DNA of 64,000 nt, taken from the NCBI RefSeq assembly GCF_022842145.1, contig NZ_JALHQD010000005.1, positions 186,001-250,000 of the forward strand. Direction: 5' to 3'. The translations under genes were made by a program, and so were the position numbers. The notes beneath the pieces were generated by a model. It was not told where the DNA came from. It was given only the letters and a program-made list of their open reading frames with translations, and did not search any database. Shown here in pieces: positions 55,518 to 64,000 of this stretch (within the stretch, counting starts at the first letter, position 1; each line of letters opens with the position of its first letter). This DNA comes from Tabrizicola sp. Lineage in GTDB: Bacteria > Pseudomonadota > Alphaproteobacteria > Rhodobacterales > Rhodobacteraceae.

Positions 55518-56111
55518 ATGCAGATCCACGAGATTCCCGCCGAAAAGCCCTGGTCCGGCATTGTCCGCAAGGGCCAGACCATCCGCATCATCGATGCCTA
55601 TGGCCAGCAGGCCATCGACACGATCTTCTACAACGCCGGTGATTTCGGCGAACGCTATTCGGCGCAGGACACGATGCGCGAACAGGGGGCAGCCTACGTC
55701 ACCACCGGCACCCGGGTCATGTCGAACGAGGGCCGCCCGATGCTGACGGTGACCGCAGACACCTCGGGTCGGCACGACACCTGCGCGGGTTGCTGTTCCT
55801 GCGAAAGCAACACCGTCCGCTTTGGCGAAGGCACCCGGCATCTGCATGCCTGCCGCGAGAACTTCATCCTGGAACTTTCGCGCCACGGCATGACCAAGCG
55901 CGACATCGTGCCGAACATCAACTTCTTCATGAACGTGCCGATCAGCCCGAACGGGGCCATGACCATCGACGACGGCATTTCGGCGCCCGGCGACCATGTG
56001 GAACTGGTGGCGGAAATGGATGTGCTTTGCGTGATCTCGAACTGCCCGCAAATCAACAACCCCTGCAACGGGTTCGATCCGACGCCGATCCGCGTCGAGA
56101 TCCGGGACTAG
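55518..56111 (+). CDS. carboxyguanidine deiminase subunit (urea carboxylase-associated protein 1 type)
   Basis: 197 residues of the DUF1989 fold, starting MQIHEIPAEKPWSGIVRKGQ. The diagnostic stretch is TSGRHDTCAGCCSCESNTVRFG (Cys cluster, about residues 95-103), then GMTKRDIVPNINFFMNVPISPNG and CPQINNPCNGFDPTPIRV. Cys residues in this cluster would bind zinc and form the active site; the larger partner at 54719 lacks them. The ATG is at 55518, and the stop lies 4 bases before the carboxylase gene. Confidence 0.88.
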   Translation: MQIHEIPAEKPWSGIVRKGQTIRIIDAYGQQAIDTIFYNAGDFGERYSAQDTMREQGAAYVTTGTRVMSNEGRPMLTVTADTSGRHDTCAGCCSCESNTVRFGEGTRHLHACRENFILELSRHGMTKRDIVPNINFFMNVPISPNGAMTIDDGISAPGDHVELVAEMDVLCVISNCPQINNPCNGFDPTPIRVEIRD

Positions 56112-56115
56112 CGCC

Positions 56116-59100
56116 ATGTTCAAGACCGTGCTCGTGGCGAACCGGGGTGAGATCGCGGTGCGCATCATCCGAACCCTGCGTGCGATGGGAATATCCCCCG
56201 TCGCCGTCTATTCCGACGCCGACCGCTTCGCCCCCCACGTCCGGCTGGCAGATCAGGCCGTCCGTCTGGGACCGGCACCTGCGGCCGAAAGCTATCTGAA
56301 CGTGGCCGCCGTCATCGCCGCAGCCCGCGCCACCGGGGCCGAGGCAGTGCATCCGGGCTATGGCTTCCTGTCGGAGAATGCCGCTTTTGCCGAGGCTTTG
56401 GCCGCAGAAGGCATCGCCTTCATCGGGCCGGAACCTGCCCATCTGCGCGCCTTCGGGCTGAAGCATACCGCCCGCGAATTGGCCCAGGCGGCTGGCGTTC
56501 CCCTCTTGCCCGGCACCGGACTTTTGGCCGATCCGAAGGCGGCAGCCACAGCCGCATCGGCGCTGGGTTATCCGGTGATGCTGAAATCCACGGCCGGCGG
56601 TGGCGGCATCGGGATGAGCCGCTGTGATGACGAAGCAGCACTGCTCGCCGCTTTTGCCGGGGTGGAGCGCACGGCAAAGGCCAGCTTCGGCGATGCACGG
56701 GTCTACCTCGAACGGTTCGTCGCCCGCGCCCGCCATGTCGAGGTGCAGGTTTTCGGCAACGGTCGCGGTCGGGCCGTGGCCTTGGGTGAACGCGACTGCT
56801 CGCTGCAACGTCGCAACCAGAAAGTCATCGAGGAAACACCCGCGCCCAACCTTCCCGAAGCCGTGCGCCAGCGCCTCTTCCGCGCCGCCGAGTCGCTGTG
56901 TGCCAGCGTCGGCTATGCCTCGGCCGGGACGGTGGAATTCATCTATGACCCCGACCGGCAGGACATCGCCTTTCTCGAGGTGAACACCCGGTTGCAGGTC
57001 GAACATCCGGTTACCGAAGCGGTGCTCGGCATCGATCTGGTCGAATGGATGGTCCGGCTGGCGGCGGGCAAAGATCCGATCCCCGAAACCCTCCCTGCGC
57101 CGCAAGGACATGCCATCGAAGCCCGGCTTTATGCCGAAGCACCGCATGCCGGCTTTCGCCCCTCGGCCGGGCGGCTGACGGACGTCGCCTTCCCGGAAAA
57201 CGTCAGGGTGGATGGCTGGATCGCGACGGGCACGGTCGTCGAACCCCACTACGACCCGATGCTGGCCAAGATCATTGTGCATGCGGCCGACCGCCCCAGC
57301 GCAATCGCCGCGCTGCAAGATGCGCTGTCATCGTCGCGCGTGGCCGGGATTGCGACCAATCTGGACTATCTGGCCGCCATCGCCGGATCGCCGATGTTCG
57401 CCGCAGGGGATGTGACAACCGCAGCCCTGAACACCTTCGCCTTTGCGCCAAAGGGGATCGAGGTGCTGTCGCCCGGCGCGCAGTCCAGCTTGCAGGAACT
57501 GCCCGGGCGGCTTGGCCTTTGGCACGTCGGCGTGCCGCCCTCCGGCCCGATGGACGCCCGCAGTCATCGCAATGCAAACCGGATGGTCGGCAACCCGCCT
57601 GACACCTCCGCGCTAGAAATGACGATGACGGGGCCGACCTTGCGGTTCCTGTCTCGGGCCCGCGTCGCACTTGCGGGCGCCCGAATGCAGATGGTCCTCG
57701 ACGGTGCGCCCGTGACAGACCCGGTGTTCGAGGTTCCTGCGGGCGGCGTGCTGACAGTCGGAGCCATCCAAGGGCCGGGCATGCGCGCCTATCTGGCTGT
57801 GGCCGGGGGCTTTGACCTGCCTGAAATTCTCGGATCCCGCGCGACCTTTGGCTTGGGCGGATTTGGCGGCCACGCCACAGGCGTCTTGCGCACGGGCGAT
57901 CTGCTACCTTTGGCCGATGCGCCGGTCGGTGCGCCCTCGGCACCCGAAGAGGCCGCCTTGACCAATGCCTGGACGCTGAAGGTTGTCTACGGCCCCCACG
58001 GCGCGCCCGACTTCTTTGCTCCCGAAGACATCGAGACGCTGTTCTCCACCACTTACGAGGTCCACTACAATTCGGACCGGACCGGGGTCCGGCTCATCGG
58101 CCCAGCGCCAACATGGGCGCGTGCTGACGGGGGCGAAGCCGGCCTGCACCCTTCGAACCTGCATGACAACGCCTATGCCGTGGGGGCGATCGACTTTACC
58201 GGAGACATGCCGATCCTGCTCGGCCCTGACGGCCCAAGCCTTGGCGGTTTCGTCTGCCCCGCGGTGGTTGCAGATGAAGACCTCTGGAAACTCGGACAGC
58301 TCCGTCCCGGCGACACCTTGCGCTTTTCGCCCGCCGAGCGGCCCGCCGACCCGATTGCGGGACCCGCCTATGGCCGTTCCGGCTCGCCCATCCTGTGGCA
58401 GGGCGGAGACGGGGTCAGCGTGGCCTACCGACGGCAGGGCGACGCGAACCTGCTGGTCGAATACGGACCGATGATGCTGGACGTGGTCCTTCGCCTAAGG
58501 GTGCATCTCCTGATGCAGGCCGTCGCCGCATCGGGCCTGCCGGTCATCGACCTTACCCCCGGGATAAGGTCACTGCAGATCCACTACGATCCAGCCCGGT
58601 TGTCGCGTCACGACCTGATTGCCAAGTTGCAGCGCATCGAAGCCAGTCTGCCGCCCGCAGGCTCGGTCAAGGTTCCCAGCCGCGTCGTGCATCTGCCCCT
58701 GTCCTGGAACGACCCGCAGGCAGAGCTTGCGATGCGCAAGTATCAGGACCTAGTGCGCCCCGATGCCCCCTGGTGCCCCTCGAACATCGAGTTCATCCGG
58801 CGCATCAACGGCCTTGCGGATGAGGCTGCGGTCCAACGTACGATCCTTGATGCCCGTTACCTGGTGCTGGGCCTGGGCGACGTCTACCTTGGCGCGCCGG
58901 TTGCCACGCCCGTCGATCCGCGCCACCGACTCGTGACCACCAAATACAACCCTGCCCGGACCTGGACGCCCGAGAATGCCGTCGGCATCGGCGGGGCCTA
59001 CATGTGCATCTACGGAATGGAAGGACCGGGCGGCTATCAGCTTTTCGGCCGCACCATACAGGTCTGGAACACCTGGGCGCGCACTCCGGCTTTCAAGGAC

Positions 59101-59619
59101 CGCCCCTGGCTTCTGGATTTCTTCGATCAGATCCGGTTTGATCTGGTGACACCCGACGAACTGGCCGAAGCGCGGCTGGCCTTCCCGCATGGCGGCTATC
59201 CCGTCCGGATCGAGGAGACGGTTCTGGACTGGTCGGCAGAACTTGCCCAACAGGCGCGCGATGGCGCCGACATCGCTGCGGCCAAGGCCCGCCAACAAGC
59301 GGCTTTCGAGGCGGAACGCCAGCGATGGAAGGACGCGGGCCTCGACAGCTTCACCCCCTTGGAACAGCCCGGCGCCGAACAGACCGCACTTCCGCAGGGT
59401 TGCACGGGGATAGAAAGCCCGGTGCCCGGCTCCTTGTGGAAATTCCTGGTCGAACCCGGGTCCCGCATCACCGCGGGTGATACCGTGGCGATCATCGAAT
59501 CCATGAAGATGGAGATTGCCGTGATGGCTCCGATCTCGGGTCGCCTGCGGTCGGTGAACACAAGCCCGGGGCGGACCGTCCGCGCGGGCGAAATCCTTGC
59601 CGTGATGGAGACGACATGA
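56116..59619 (+). CDS. biotin-dependent guanidine carboxylase ('urea carboxylase' family)
   Basis: 1167 residues. Biotin carboxylase domain about 1-445 (KTVLVANRGEIAVRIIRT, ATP-grasp loop STAGGGGIGMS, EHPVTEAVLGIDLVEWMV). KipA/AHS2-like and KipI/AHS1-like carboxyltransferase domains follow, about 455-780 (GLWHVGVPPSGPMDARSHRNANRMVGN) and 800-1040 (PARTWTPENAVGIGGAYMCIYGMEGPGGYQLFGRTIQVWN). The biotinyl domain has K1131 (IIESMKMEIA). It lacks a fused allophanate hydrolase, which is encoded separately at 59616. The guanidine-I riboswitch and the deiminase subunits show it is the guanidine-preferring branch: guanidine + bicarbonate + ATP to carboxyguanidine. Some urea activity is likely. Confidence 0.9.
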   Translation: MFKTVLVANRGEIAVRIIRTLRAMGISPVAVYSDADRFAPHVRLADQAVRLGPAPAAESYLNVAAVIAAARATGAEAVHPGYGFLSENAAFAEALAAEGIAFIGPEPAHLRAFGLKHTARELAQAAGVPLLPGTGLLADPKAAATAASALGYPVMLKSTAGGGGIGMSRCDDEAALLAAFAGVERTAKASFGDARVYLERFVARARHVEVQVFGNGRGRAVALGERDCSLQRRNQKVIEETPAPNLPEAVRQRLFRAAESLCASVGYASAGTVEFIYDPDRQDIAFLEVNTRLQVEHPVTEAVLGIDLVEWMVRLAAGKDPIPETLPAPQGHAIEARLYAEAPHAGFRPSAGRLTDVAFPENVRVDGWIATGTVVEPHYDPMLAKIIVHAADRPSAIAALQDALSSSRVAGIATNLDYLAAIAGSPMFAAGDVTTAALNTFAFAPKGIEVLSPGAQSSLQELPGRLGLWHVGVPPSGPMDARSHRNANRMVGNPPDTSALEMTMTGPTLRFLSRARVALAGARMQMVLDGAPVTDPVFEVPAGGVLTVGAIQGPGMRAYLAVAGGFDLPEILGSRATFGLGGFGGHATGVLRTGDLLPLADAPVGAPSAPEEAALTNAWTLKVVYGPHGAPDFFAPEDIETLFSTTYEVHYNSDRTGVRLIGPAPTWARADGGEAGLHPSNLHDNAYAVGAIDFTGDMPILLGPDGPSLGGFVCPAVVADEDLWKLGQLRPGDTLRFSPAERPADPIAGPAYGRSGSPILWQGGDGVSVAYRRQGDANLLVEYGPMMLDVVLRLRVHLLMQAVAASGLPVIDLTPGIRSLQIHYDPARLSRHDLIAKLQRIEASLPPAGSVKVPSRVVHLPLSWNDPQAELAMRKYQDLVRPDAPWCPSNIEFIRRINGLADEAAVQRTILDARYLVLGLGDVYLGAPVATPVDPRHRLVTTKYNPARTWTPENAVGIGGAYMCIYGMEGPGGYQLFGRTIQVWNTWARTPAFKDRPWLLDFFDQIRFDLVTPDELAEARLAFPHGGYPVRIEETVLDWSAELAQQARDGADIAAAKARQQAAFEAERQRWKDAGLDSFTPLEQPGAEQTALPQGCTGIESPVPGSLWKFLVEPGSRITAGDTVAIIESMKMEIAVMAPISGRLRSVNTSPGRTVRAGEILAVMETT

Positions 59620-61403
59620 TGCTGCCCCCGATGCTGACGATCGCCGCCCTGCGCGCGGCCTATGGGGCCGGTCTGACCCCTCTGGATGTGGTTGAAGAGG
59701 TGATCCGTCGTCGTGACGCCCTCGTCGACCGGGCGGTGTTCATTACCGAAACACCCGCCGAAAAACTTCGCGCAGCAGCCAGGGCGGTGATGGCGGGCCC
59801 ACCCGATCTGCCGCTCTGGGGCATTCCCTTTGCCGTCAAGGACAACATAGACGTCAAGGGCCTGCCCACCACGGCGGCCTGCCCAGCCTTCGCCTATGAC
59901 CCCGCAGCCAACGCCACGTTGATTGCGCGGCTGCTCGCGGCAGGGGCCATCGTGATCGGCAAGACCAACCTCGACCAGTTCGCCACCGGGCTGAACGGTA
60001 CCCGCAGCCCCCACGGTGCGCCGCGGTCCGTGTTCAACGCCGATTACGTCTCGGGCGGGTCATCCTCGGGGTCGGCCGTCGCCGTGGCCAGCGGGCTATG
60101 CAGCTTTGCCCTTGGCACCGATACCGCGGGTTCCGGCCGCGTGCCTGCAATGTTCAACAACCTCGTCGGCATCAAGCCCACGCCCGGCCTTGTGCCCAAC
60201 ACCGGCGTTGTCCCGGCCTGCCGGTCGGTCGATGTGGTGACCGTCTTTGCCGGATCGGTGGCCGAGGGCGTGGCTGTGCGCCGGGTGATGGAGGGGTATG
60301 ACGCAGCCGACCCCTTCTCGCGCCAGGCAACCCCCGCCGCCTTGCCATCACGCCTGCGCATCGGGGTCCTTGCGGGCGCCGAGCGCGAGTTTTTCGGCAA
60401 TGCCGAGGTCGAGGCGCTGTACGACGCGGCCATCGAACGCGCTCTCTCGCTGGGGGCGACCGTTGTTCCCTTCGACTATGCCCCCTTCCGCGAGGCGGCG
60501 GCGCTGCTTTATGACGGTCCTTGGGTGGCCGAGCGGCTGGCAGCGGTGGAAGCCTTCTACGCATCGAACGCCGCAGATTTCGACCCGACGGTCCGCAAGA
60601 TCATCGCAGGGGCGCAAGGCCGCACTGCGGTCGAGGCGTTCAACGGCCTCTACCGTCTCAACGCGATCAAGCAACAGGTGGCCCCGGTCTGGAACACGTT
60701 TGATCTGCTGATGTTGCCGACGTCTCCCACGACCTGCACCGTCGCCGACATGCTGGCCGACCCAATTGTGCGGAACAGCCAGTTCGGGCGCTATACCAAT
60801 TTCGTCAACCTGATGGGTCTGGCGGCCATTGCCGTGCCAGGCGGCTTCGGCCCCTCGGGCCTGCCTGCGGGAGTAACGCTGATCGGACCGGGGTTCAGTG
60901 ACGATGCGCTGGCTCCCTTTGCCGGGGGGATGCATGCCGCAGCGGCGTGCGGGATGGGCAAGGACCGCGCGGCCGAGGTGCCGCCCGCGGCCCTGCCCAA
61001 ACTCCCCGAGGGTTGGCTCCCCATCGCCGTCGTCGGCGCGCATCTGACTGGAATGCCGCTGAACCACGAACTGACCGGACCAGGAGGCGTCAAGCTGGCT
61101 GAAACGACGACCGCCCCCGGCTATCGCCTCTATGCCTTGCCAGGCACGGTTCCGCCAAAACCCGGATTGATCCACGACCCCGCCTTCCAGGGCTCGGGCA
61201 TCACCGTCGAAGTCTGGGCGCTGCCCGCCGCTGCGTTTGGGGCTTTCGTGGCCCGGATCCCGGCCCCCTTGGGCATCGGAAAGCTGACCCTTGCCGATGG
61301 CACCGCCGTCAGCGGCTTTCTGTGCGAAGCGCACGCCGTCCAGGGGGCAGAGGAGATCACGTCCTTCGGCGGCTGGCGGGCCTATCGTGCCGCGAAACCC
61401 TAG
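59616..61403 (+). CDS. atzF: allophanate hydrolase
   Basis: 595 residues. The amidase-signature domain (about 1-440) has the Ser-cis-Ser-Lys triad: Lys in PFAVKDNIDVKG, and the Ser pair in SGGSSSGSAVAVASG and GTDTAGSGRVPA. The C-terminal domain (about 465-590) is typical of AtzF/Uca allophanate hydrolases and performs the second step. It releases two ammonia and two CO2 from allophanate made by the deiminase. Its ATG overlaps the carboxylase stop (ATGA). Last gene of the guanidine operon, converging on the M20 amidohydrolase gene 39 bases away. Confidence 0.93.
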   Translation: MMLPPMLTIAALRAAYGAGLTPLDVVEEVIRRRDALVDRAVFITETPAEKLRAAARAVMAGPPDLPLWGIPFAVKDNIDVKGLPTTAACPAFAYDPAANATLIARLLAAGAIVIGKTNLDQFATGLNGTRSPHGAPRSVFNADYVSGGSSSGSAVAVASGLCSFALGTDTAGSGRVPAMFNNLVGIKPTPGLVPNTGVVPACRSVDVVTVFAGSVAEGVAVRRVMEGYDAADPFSRQATPAALPSRLRIGVLAGAEREFFGNAEVEALYDAAIERALSLGATVVPFDYAPFREAAALLYDGPWVAERLAAVEAFYASNAADFDPTVRKIIAGAQGRTAVEAFNGLYRLNAIKQQVAPVWNTFDLLMLPTSPTTCTVADMLADPIVRNSQFGRYTNFVNLMGLAAIAVPGGFGPSGLPAGVTLIGPGFSDDALAPFAGGMHAAAACGMGKDRAAEVPPAALPKLPEGWLPIAVVGAHLTGMPLNHELTGPGGVKLAETTTAPGYRLYALPGTVPPKPGLIHDPAFQGSGITVEVWALPAAAFGAFVARIPAPLGIGKLTLADGTAVSGFLCEAHAVQGAEEITSFGGWRAYRAAKP

Positions 61404-61442
61404 CTGAGCTGCGCGCTACCCTGACGGCCGATAACTCCAGCC

Positions 61443-62825
61443 CTACCAACGCGCTTCCCAGAAGGCCAAAGGATCGTCCCGCATGATCTGTGTGATCCCC
61501 GGCGGGATGACCTTGATCGTCTGCGGCCCGACCCGGGATGTCAGTTCCATCTTGGCTCTTACGATCTTTTCCGGATCGGTCAGCAATTCAATTGCCGCAA
61601 GCGCCAGTGCCTCCGAGGCCATCAATGGCCCCGCGTCAGACGCCGGATGCCCCGACAGCGCGGTCCAGGCCCAGTGGTGAATCGGCACACCCGCAGGATA
61701 TGCCCAGTTCACCCGACCCAAGGGCACGATCCAGCTCGCATCCCCGTCGTCCTGACCGTAGTAGTCGATGCCGTCCTTGAAACAGTCGATGTCGCGGTGC
61801 AGATCGAACGGCTTGCCGGGCGATGCGGCCTCGGACAGGGCCTGCATGAAATCGATGTCCGCGTCCGTCCAGCGCGGTGGGCCGACCAGACGCAAGCTGT
61901 CGTCCAGGACATCGGCCAGCACGTCATTGGCCAGATACCCGCGACTTGCCGCCACGAACTTCTCTTCGACCTCGACTCCGGTTCTGGCGGCGACTGCACG
62001 AAAGACAGCCTCCATTCCCCGATAGGCAGCCATGACCGGATCAAGCTCGCGGTGGCGGAGCGAGCACCAAAGGCGCACCTCGTCCGGCATCACCCCCGGC
62101 ATGATGCCCGCGGATCGGAACACGTGCTTTTCGACGATTCCGGGAAAGTGGTCAGCTTCGGCGATGAAAGCAGCCATCGCCGTCTCCGCCGTCTTCAGTG
62201 CATCGCGTGCACCGCCCATGCCGGCGTGGGCGCTGTCCCCGCGGAAGACGAATTCGCCCGTCACCACGGCATGGCAGGGGCGCGACAACGACCCGTTCTG
62301 GTAATCGCCGTGCGAGGTCAGCAACGCATCGAACGCATCGAAGACGCCAGCCTCCTGCAAGGCGATCTTGCCCCAAAGGATTTCCTCGGCGGGGCAGCCG
62401 ATGACGCAAATCTCGCCCGCAAGCGACAGGTCCTCGGCCGCAATCGCCGCCGCGATGGCAGCACCGCAGTTGGCCGGGCCGATGTGGTTATGCCCGCAGC
62501 CATGACCGGGGCGGCGGCCGGTACCGCTGCGATGGGCCACGGCGGCGTTGTCCAGACCCGGTAGCGCATCATACTCGGCCAGGATGCCGACGCGCGGGCC
62601 GCCCTGCCCGGCCCCCCGGCGTGCGAGAAAGGCTGTCGGCACTCCGCCCACTCCGGTTTCGACCTCGAATCCGTGGGTCTCCAGAAAGCCGGTCAGGTTC
62701 GCAACGCTTTGGTATTCCATGCCCGGCAGCTCGGGACAGGCCCATTGGTCGCGGAACAACTGTGTCATCTGCGGAACAAGCTTTGCCCATTCCGCCCTTA
62801 CGGTATTTGCTGTTGAATGATCCAT
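61443..62825 (-). CDS. M20-family amidohydrolase (AbgB-like)
   Basis: 460 residues, no signal peptide. Metallopeptidase motifs of M20D enzymes: GHGCGHNHIG (metal ligands), CPAEEILWGKIA (Glu-Glu), LTSHGDYQNG and FRGDSAHAGMGGARDAL (dimerisation-domain start). The layout resembles AbgB and related aminoacyl or indole-acetyl-amide hydrolases. It is monocistronic as far as visible and is preceded by the downstream end of an amino-acid ABC operon. The substrate is unknown; a peptide or N-acyl amide taken up from outside is reasonable. Confidence 0.85.
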   Translation of the reverse strand: MDHSTANTVRAEWAKLVPQMTQLFRDQWACPELPGMEYQSVANLTGFLETHGFEVETGVGGVPTAFLARRGAGQGGPRVGILAEYDALPGLDNAAVAHRSGTGRRPGHGCGHNHIGPANCGAAIAAAIAAEDLSLAGEICVIGCPAEEILWGKIALQEAGVFDAFDALLTSHGDYQNGSLSRPCHAVVTGEFVFRGDSAHAGMGGARDALKTAETAMAAFIAEADHFPGIVEKHVFRSAGIMPGVMPDEVRLWCSLRHRELDPVMAAYRGMEAVFRAVAARTGVEVEEKFVAASRGYLANDVLADVLDDSLRLVGPPRWTDADIDFMQALSEAASPGKPFDLHRDIDCFKDGIDYYGQDDGDASWIVPLGRVNWAYPAGVPIHHWAWTALSGHPASDAGPLMASEALALAAIELLTDPEKIVRAKMELTSRVGPQTIKVIPPGITQIMRDDPLAFWEARW

Positions 62826-63070
62826 CTCGGCCCCGATGCTTGACCAGAAGCCTAGCCGTTACACCCGTCCACGAAAGCATCCGGCCTCGCGACCGGCCTT
62901 TTCCGTGAGGAAATGCTTAGTTTCCAGGCAGCCCAGCTGCCTTTTCAGTGCAATTGCACAATCTGGCGCACACCCGACACCATCGGCAATACACCAAGAT
63001 CGCCACCCCCTCCGCAACGGCCGGGGCAATGGCCATTGCGTCCTGAGGTCTTGCGCCGACCAATGCCGGT
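62826..63070. other. intergenic region with palindromes
   Basis: No gene. It contains a GGCAGC-CCA-GCTGCC-TTTT hairpin (62927-62945), which has terminator form only on the plus strand where no gene ends nearby, and two perfect palindromes, GTGCAATTGCAC (62948-62959) and GCAATGGCCATTGC (63026-63039). The second could end transcripts of the Aap-type operon, or the palindromes could be operators for the M20 gene. Confidence 0.4.
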
Positions 63071-63838
63071 TCAGTGACCCAGAATCTGGCTCAGGAACAG
63101 CTTGGTCCGGTCGCTCTTCGGGTTGTTGAAGAACTCCTTCGGTTCGTTCTGTTCGACAATCTGGCCCTGGTCCATGAAGATCACCCGGTTCGCCACGGCC
63201 TGGGCGAAGCCCATCTCGTGCGTGACGCAGATCATCGTCATGCCCTCCTGGGCAAGCTGGATCATGGTATCCAGCACCTCCTTGATCATCTCGGGATCAA
63301 GCGCGGATGTCGGCTCGTCGAACAGCATGATCCGCGGCTTCATGCACAGACTGCGCGCGATGGCGACGCGCTGCTGCTGGCCGCCGGACAGCTGACCAGG
63401 GTACTTGTTCGCCTGCTCGGGGATCTTGACCTTCTCAAGGAAGTACATCGCCGTTTCCTCGGCCTCGCGCTTCGGCACCTTGCGGACCCAGATCGGGGCC
63501 AGCGTCAGGTTCTCCAGGATCGTGAGGTGCGGGAAAAGATTGAAGTGCTGGAACACCATCCCGACTTCCGACCGCACCTTGTCGATGTTCTTCAGGTCGT
63601 TGGTCAGCTCTGTCCCGTCGACGATGATCTGCCCCTGCTGGTGTTCCTCCAGCCGGTTGATGCAGCGGATCAGCGTCGACTTGCCCGACCCCGACGGGCC
63701 GCAGATCACGATCCTCTCGCCGCGCTGCACGGTCATGTTGATGTCACGAAGCACGTGGAACTGTCCGTACCACTTGTTCATGCCGCTGATCTGGATCGCC
63801 ACTTCGTCCGAGATCTGCATCTGTGCTGCTTCTGCCAT
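63071..63838 (-). CDS. aapP: polar amino-acid ABC transporter ATPase (AapP-like)
   Basis: 255 residues. Walker [11 protein letters not shown] loop [16 protein letters not shown], signature LSGGQQQR, Walker [22 protein letters not shown] and H-loop VTHEMGFA. It is of the GlnQ/HisP/AapP class for polar amino acids. The N terminus, [32 protein letters not shown], has the ~20-residue extension typical of AapP in Rhodobacterales and Rhizobium. It lies 10 bases after the permease stop. The rest of the aap operon is outside the window to the right. Confidence 0.9.
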   Translation of the reverse strand: MAEAAQMQISDEVAIQISGMNKWYGQFHVLRDINMTVQRGERIVICGPSGSGKSTLIRCINRLEEHQQGQIIVDGTELTNDLKNIDKVRSEVGMVFQHFNLFPHLTILENLTLAPIWVRKVPKREAEETAMYFLEKVKIPEQANKYPGQLSGGQQQRVAIARSLCMKPRIMLFDEPTSALDPEMIKEVLDTMIQLAQEGMTMICVTHEMGFAQAVANRVIFMDQGQIVEQNEPKEFFNNPKSDRTKLFLSQILGH

Positions 63839-63848
63839 GTAATGTCCC

Positions 63849-64000
63849 TTAGCGATGATCGGTCTTCAGCTTGCGCTCCAGGTACATCGAGTACCGGGAC
63901 ATGCCGAAGCAGATGAGGAAGAAGATCGCGCCGACGAAGATGTAGGGCTCCCAGTAGATGCCCTTCCAGTCGATGTCGGCCCGGACGATCTGGGTGACGC
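63849..64000 (-). CDS. aapM: amino-acid ABC transporter permease (AapM-like), C-terminal end only
   Basis: Partial gene running off the right edge. The minus strand ends ...[16 protein letters not shown] and a TAA (63849-63851); the preceding residues are hydrophobic and include [18 protein letters not shown], the last helix and basic tail usual for AapM/AapQ permeases. Its position directly before the AapP-type ATPase supports the assignment. Confidence 0.78.
   Translation of the reverse strand, partial: VTQIVRADIDWKGIYWEPYIFVGAIFFLICFGMSRYSMYLERKLKTDHR

Noticed and set aside
56053-57318. A 421-codon minus-strand frame opposite the biotin carboxylase domain
   Set aside because: Antisense shadow; the plus-strand gene has complete ATP-grasp motifs and correct operon overlaps.
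51991-61403. Urea uptake and degradation operon
   Set aside because: The guanidine-I riboswitch and DUF1989 deiminase pair point to guanidine; urea activity may be secondary.

Overview
The window reads as chromosome of a Rhodobacterales-type alphaproteobacterium (Paracoccus/Rhodobacter/Roseobacter relatives). The evidence is high G+C coding from about 15.4 kb onward, an FlhSR-like regulator set beside xoxF, gfa and a class III alcohol dehydrogenase, TmoXWV-type TMAO transport beside TorTSR, and an Aap-type amino-acid transporter at the right edge. The species cannot be fixed from the sequence.

Layout. (1) 1-4.7 kb is a decayed accessory zone: gene remnants, a serine-recombinase pseudogene, a nearly complete IS3-family element with 26/28-matching terminal inverted repeats, two small unknown genes and a second, badly degraded IS3 transposase. 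(2) 4.8-10.9 kb is a type I secretion locus: a 947-aa glycosidase-like RTX protein followed by its ABC exporter and HlyD-type adaptor. (3) 11.2-15.3 kb is a dying integrative element (AlpA-like regulator, HTH replication-type protein, P4-type integrase), most of it frameshifted.

(4) 15.4-34.9 kb is a lanthanide-type methanol and formaldehyde island: xoxF-xoxG-xoxJ plus a CxxxCW protein, gfa and glutathione-dependent formaldehyde dehydrogenase, a LutABEF/PedABC-like ABC system, a SoxYZ-like carrier with a zinc hydrolase, a second NitT/TauT-type ABC transporter, and a cytosolic FIST / histidine kinase / LuxR-type regulator set with two small exported proteins. A palindromic 15-16 bp motif (TCAACCnAAAGkWTG; reverse CAWmCTTTnGGTTGA) occurs five times, each time in the same orientation ahead of a transcription unit of this island. 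I propose it as the operator of the local LuxR-type response regulator.

(5) 35.1-44.0 kb joins TMAO sensing to TMAO uptake: torT and torS are divergent from each other, torR converges on torS, and tmoXWV is divergent from torR with two TorR-box-like decamers between them. (6) 44.1-51.7 kb holds a 2-oxoglutarate/Fe(II) oxygenase divergent from a PotD/A/B/C-like importer operon that also encodes an isochorismatase-family hydrolase, an unknown protein and a metallo-beta-lactamase-fold enzyme.

(7) 51.8-61.4 kb is a complete guanidine utilisation operon. A guanidine-I (ykkC) riboswitch precedes an ABC importer, the two 'urea carboxylase-associated' proteins (carboxyguanidine deiminase subunits), a biotin-dependent 'urea' carboxylase best read as guanidine carboxylase, and allophanate hydrolase. 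(8) The right edge has an M20 amidohydrolase, an AapP-like ATPase and the start of its permease. Overall the island after 15.4 kb is specialised for C1 compounds and small nitrogenous solutes (methanol, formaldehyde, TMAO, guanidine, possibly polyamines).
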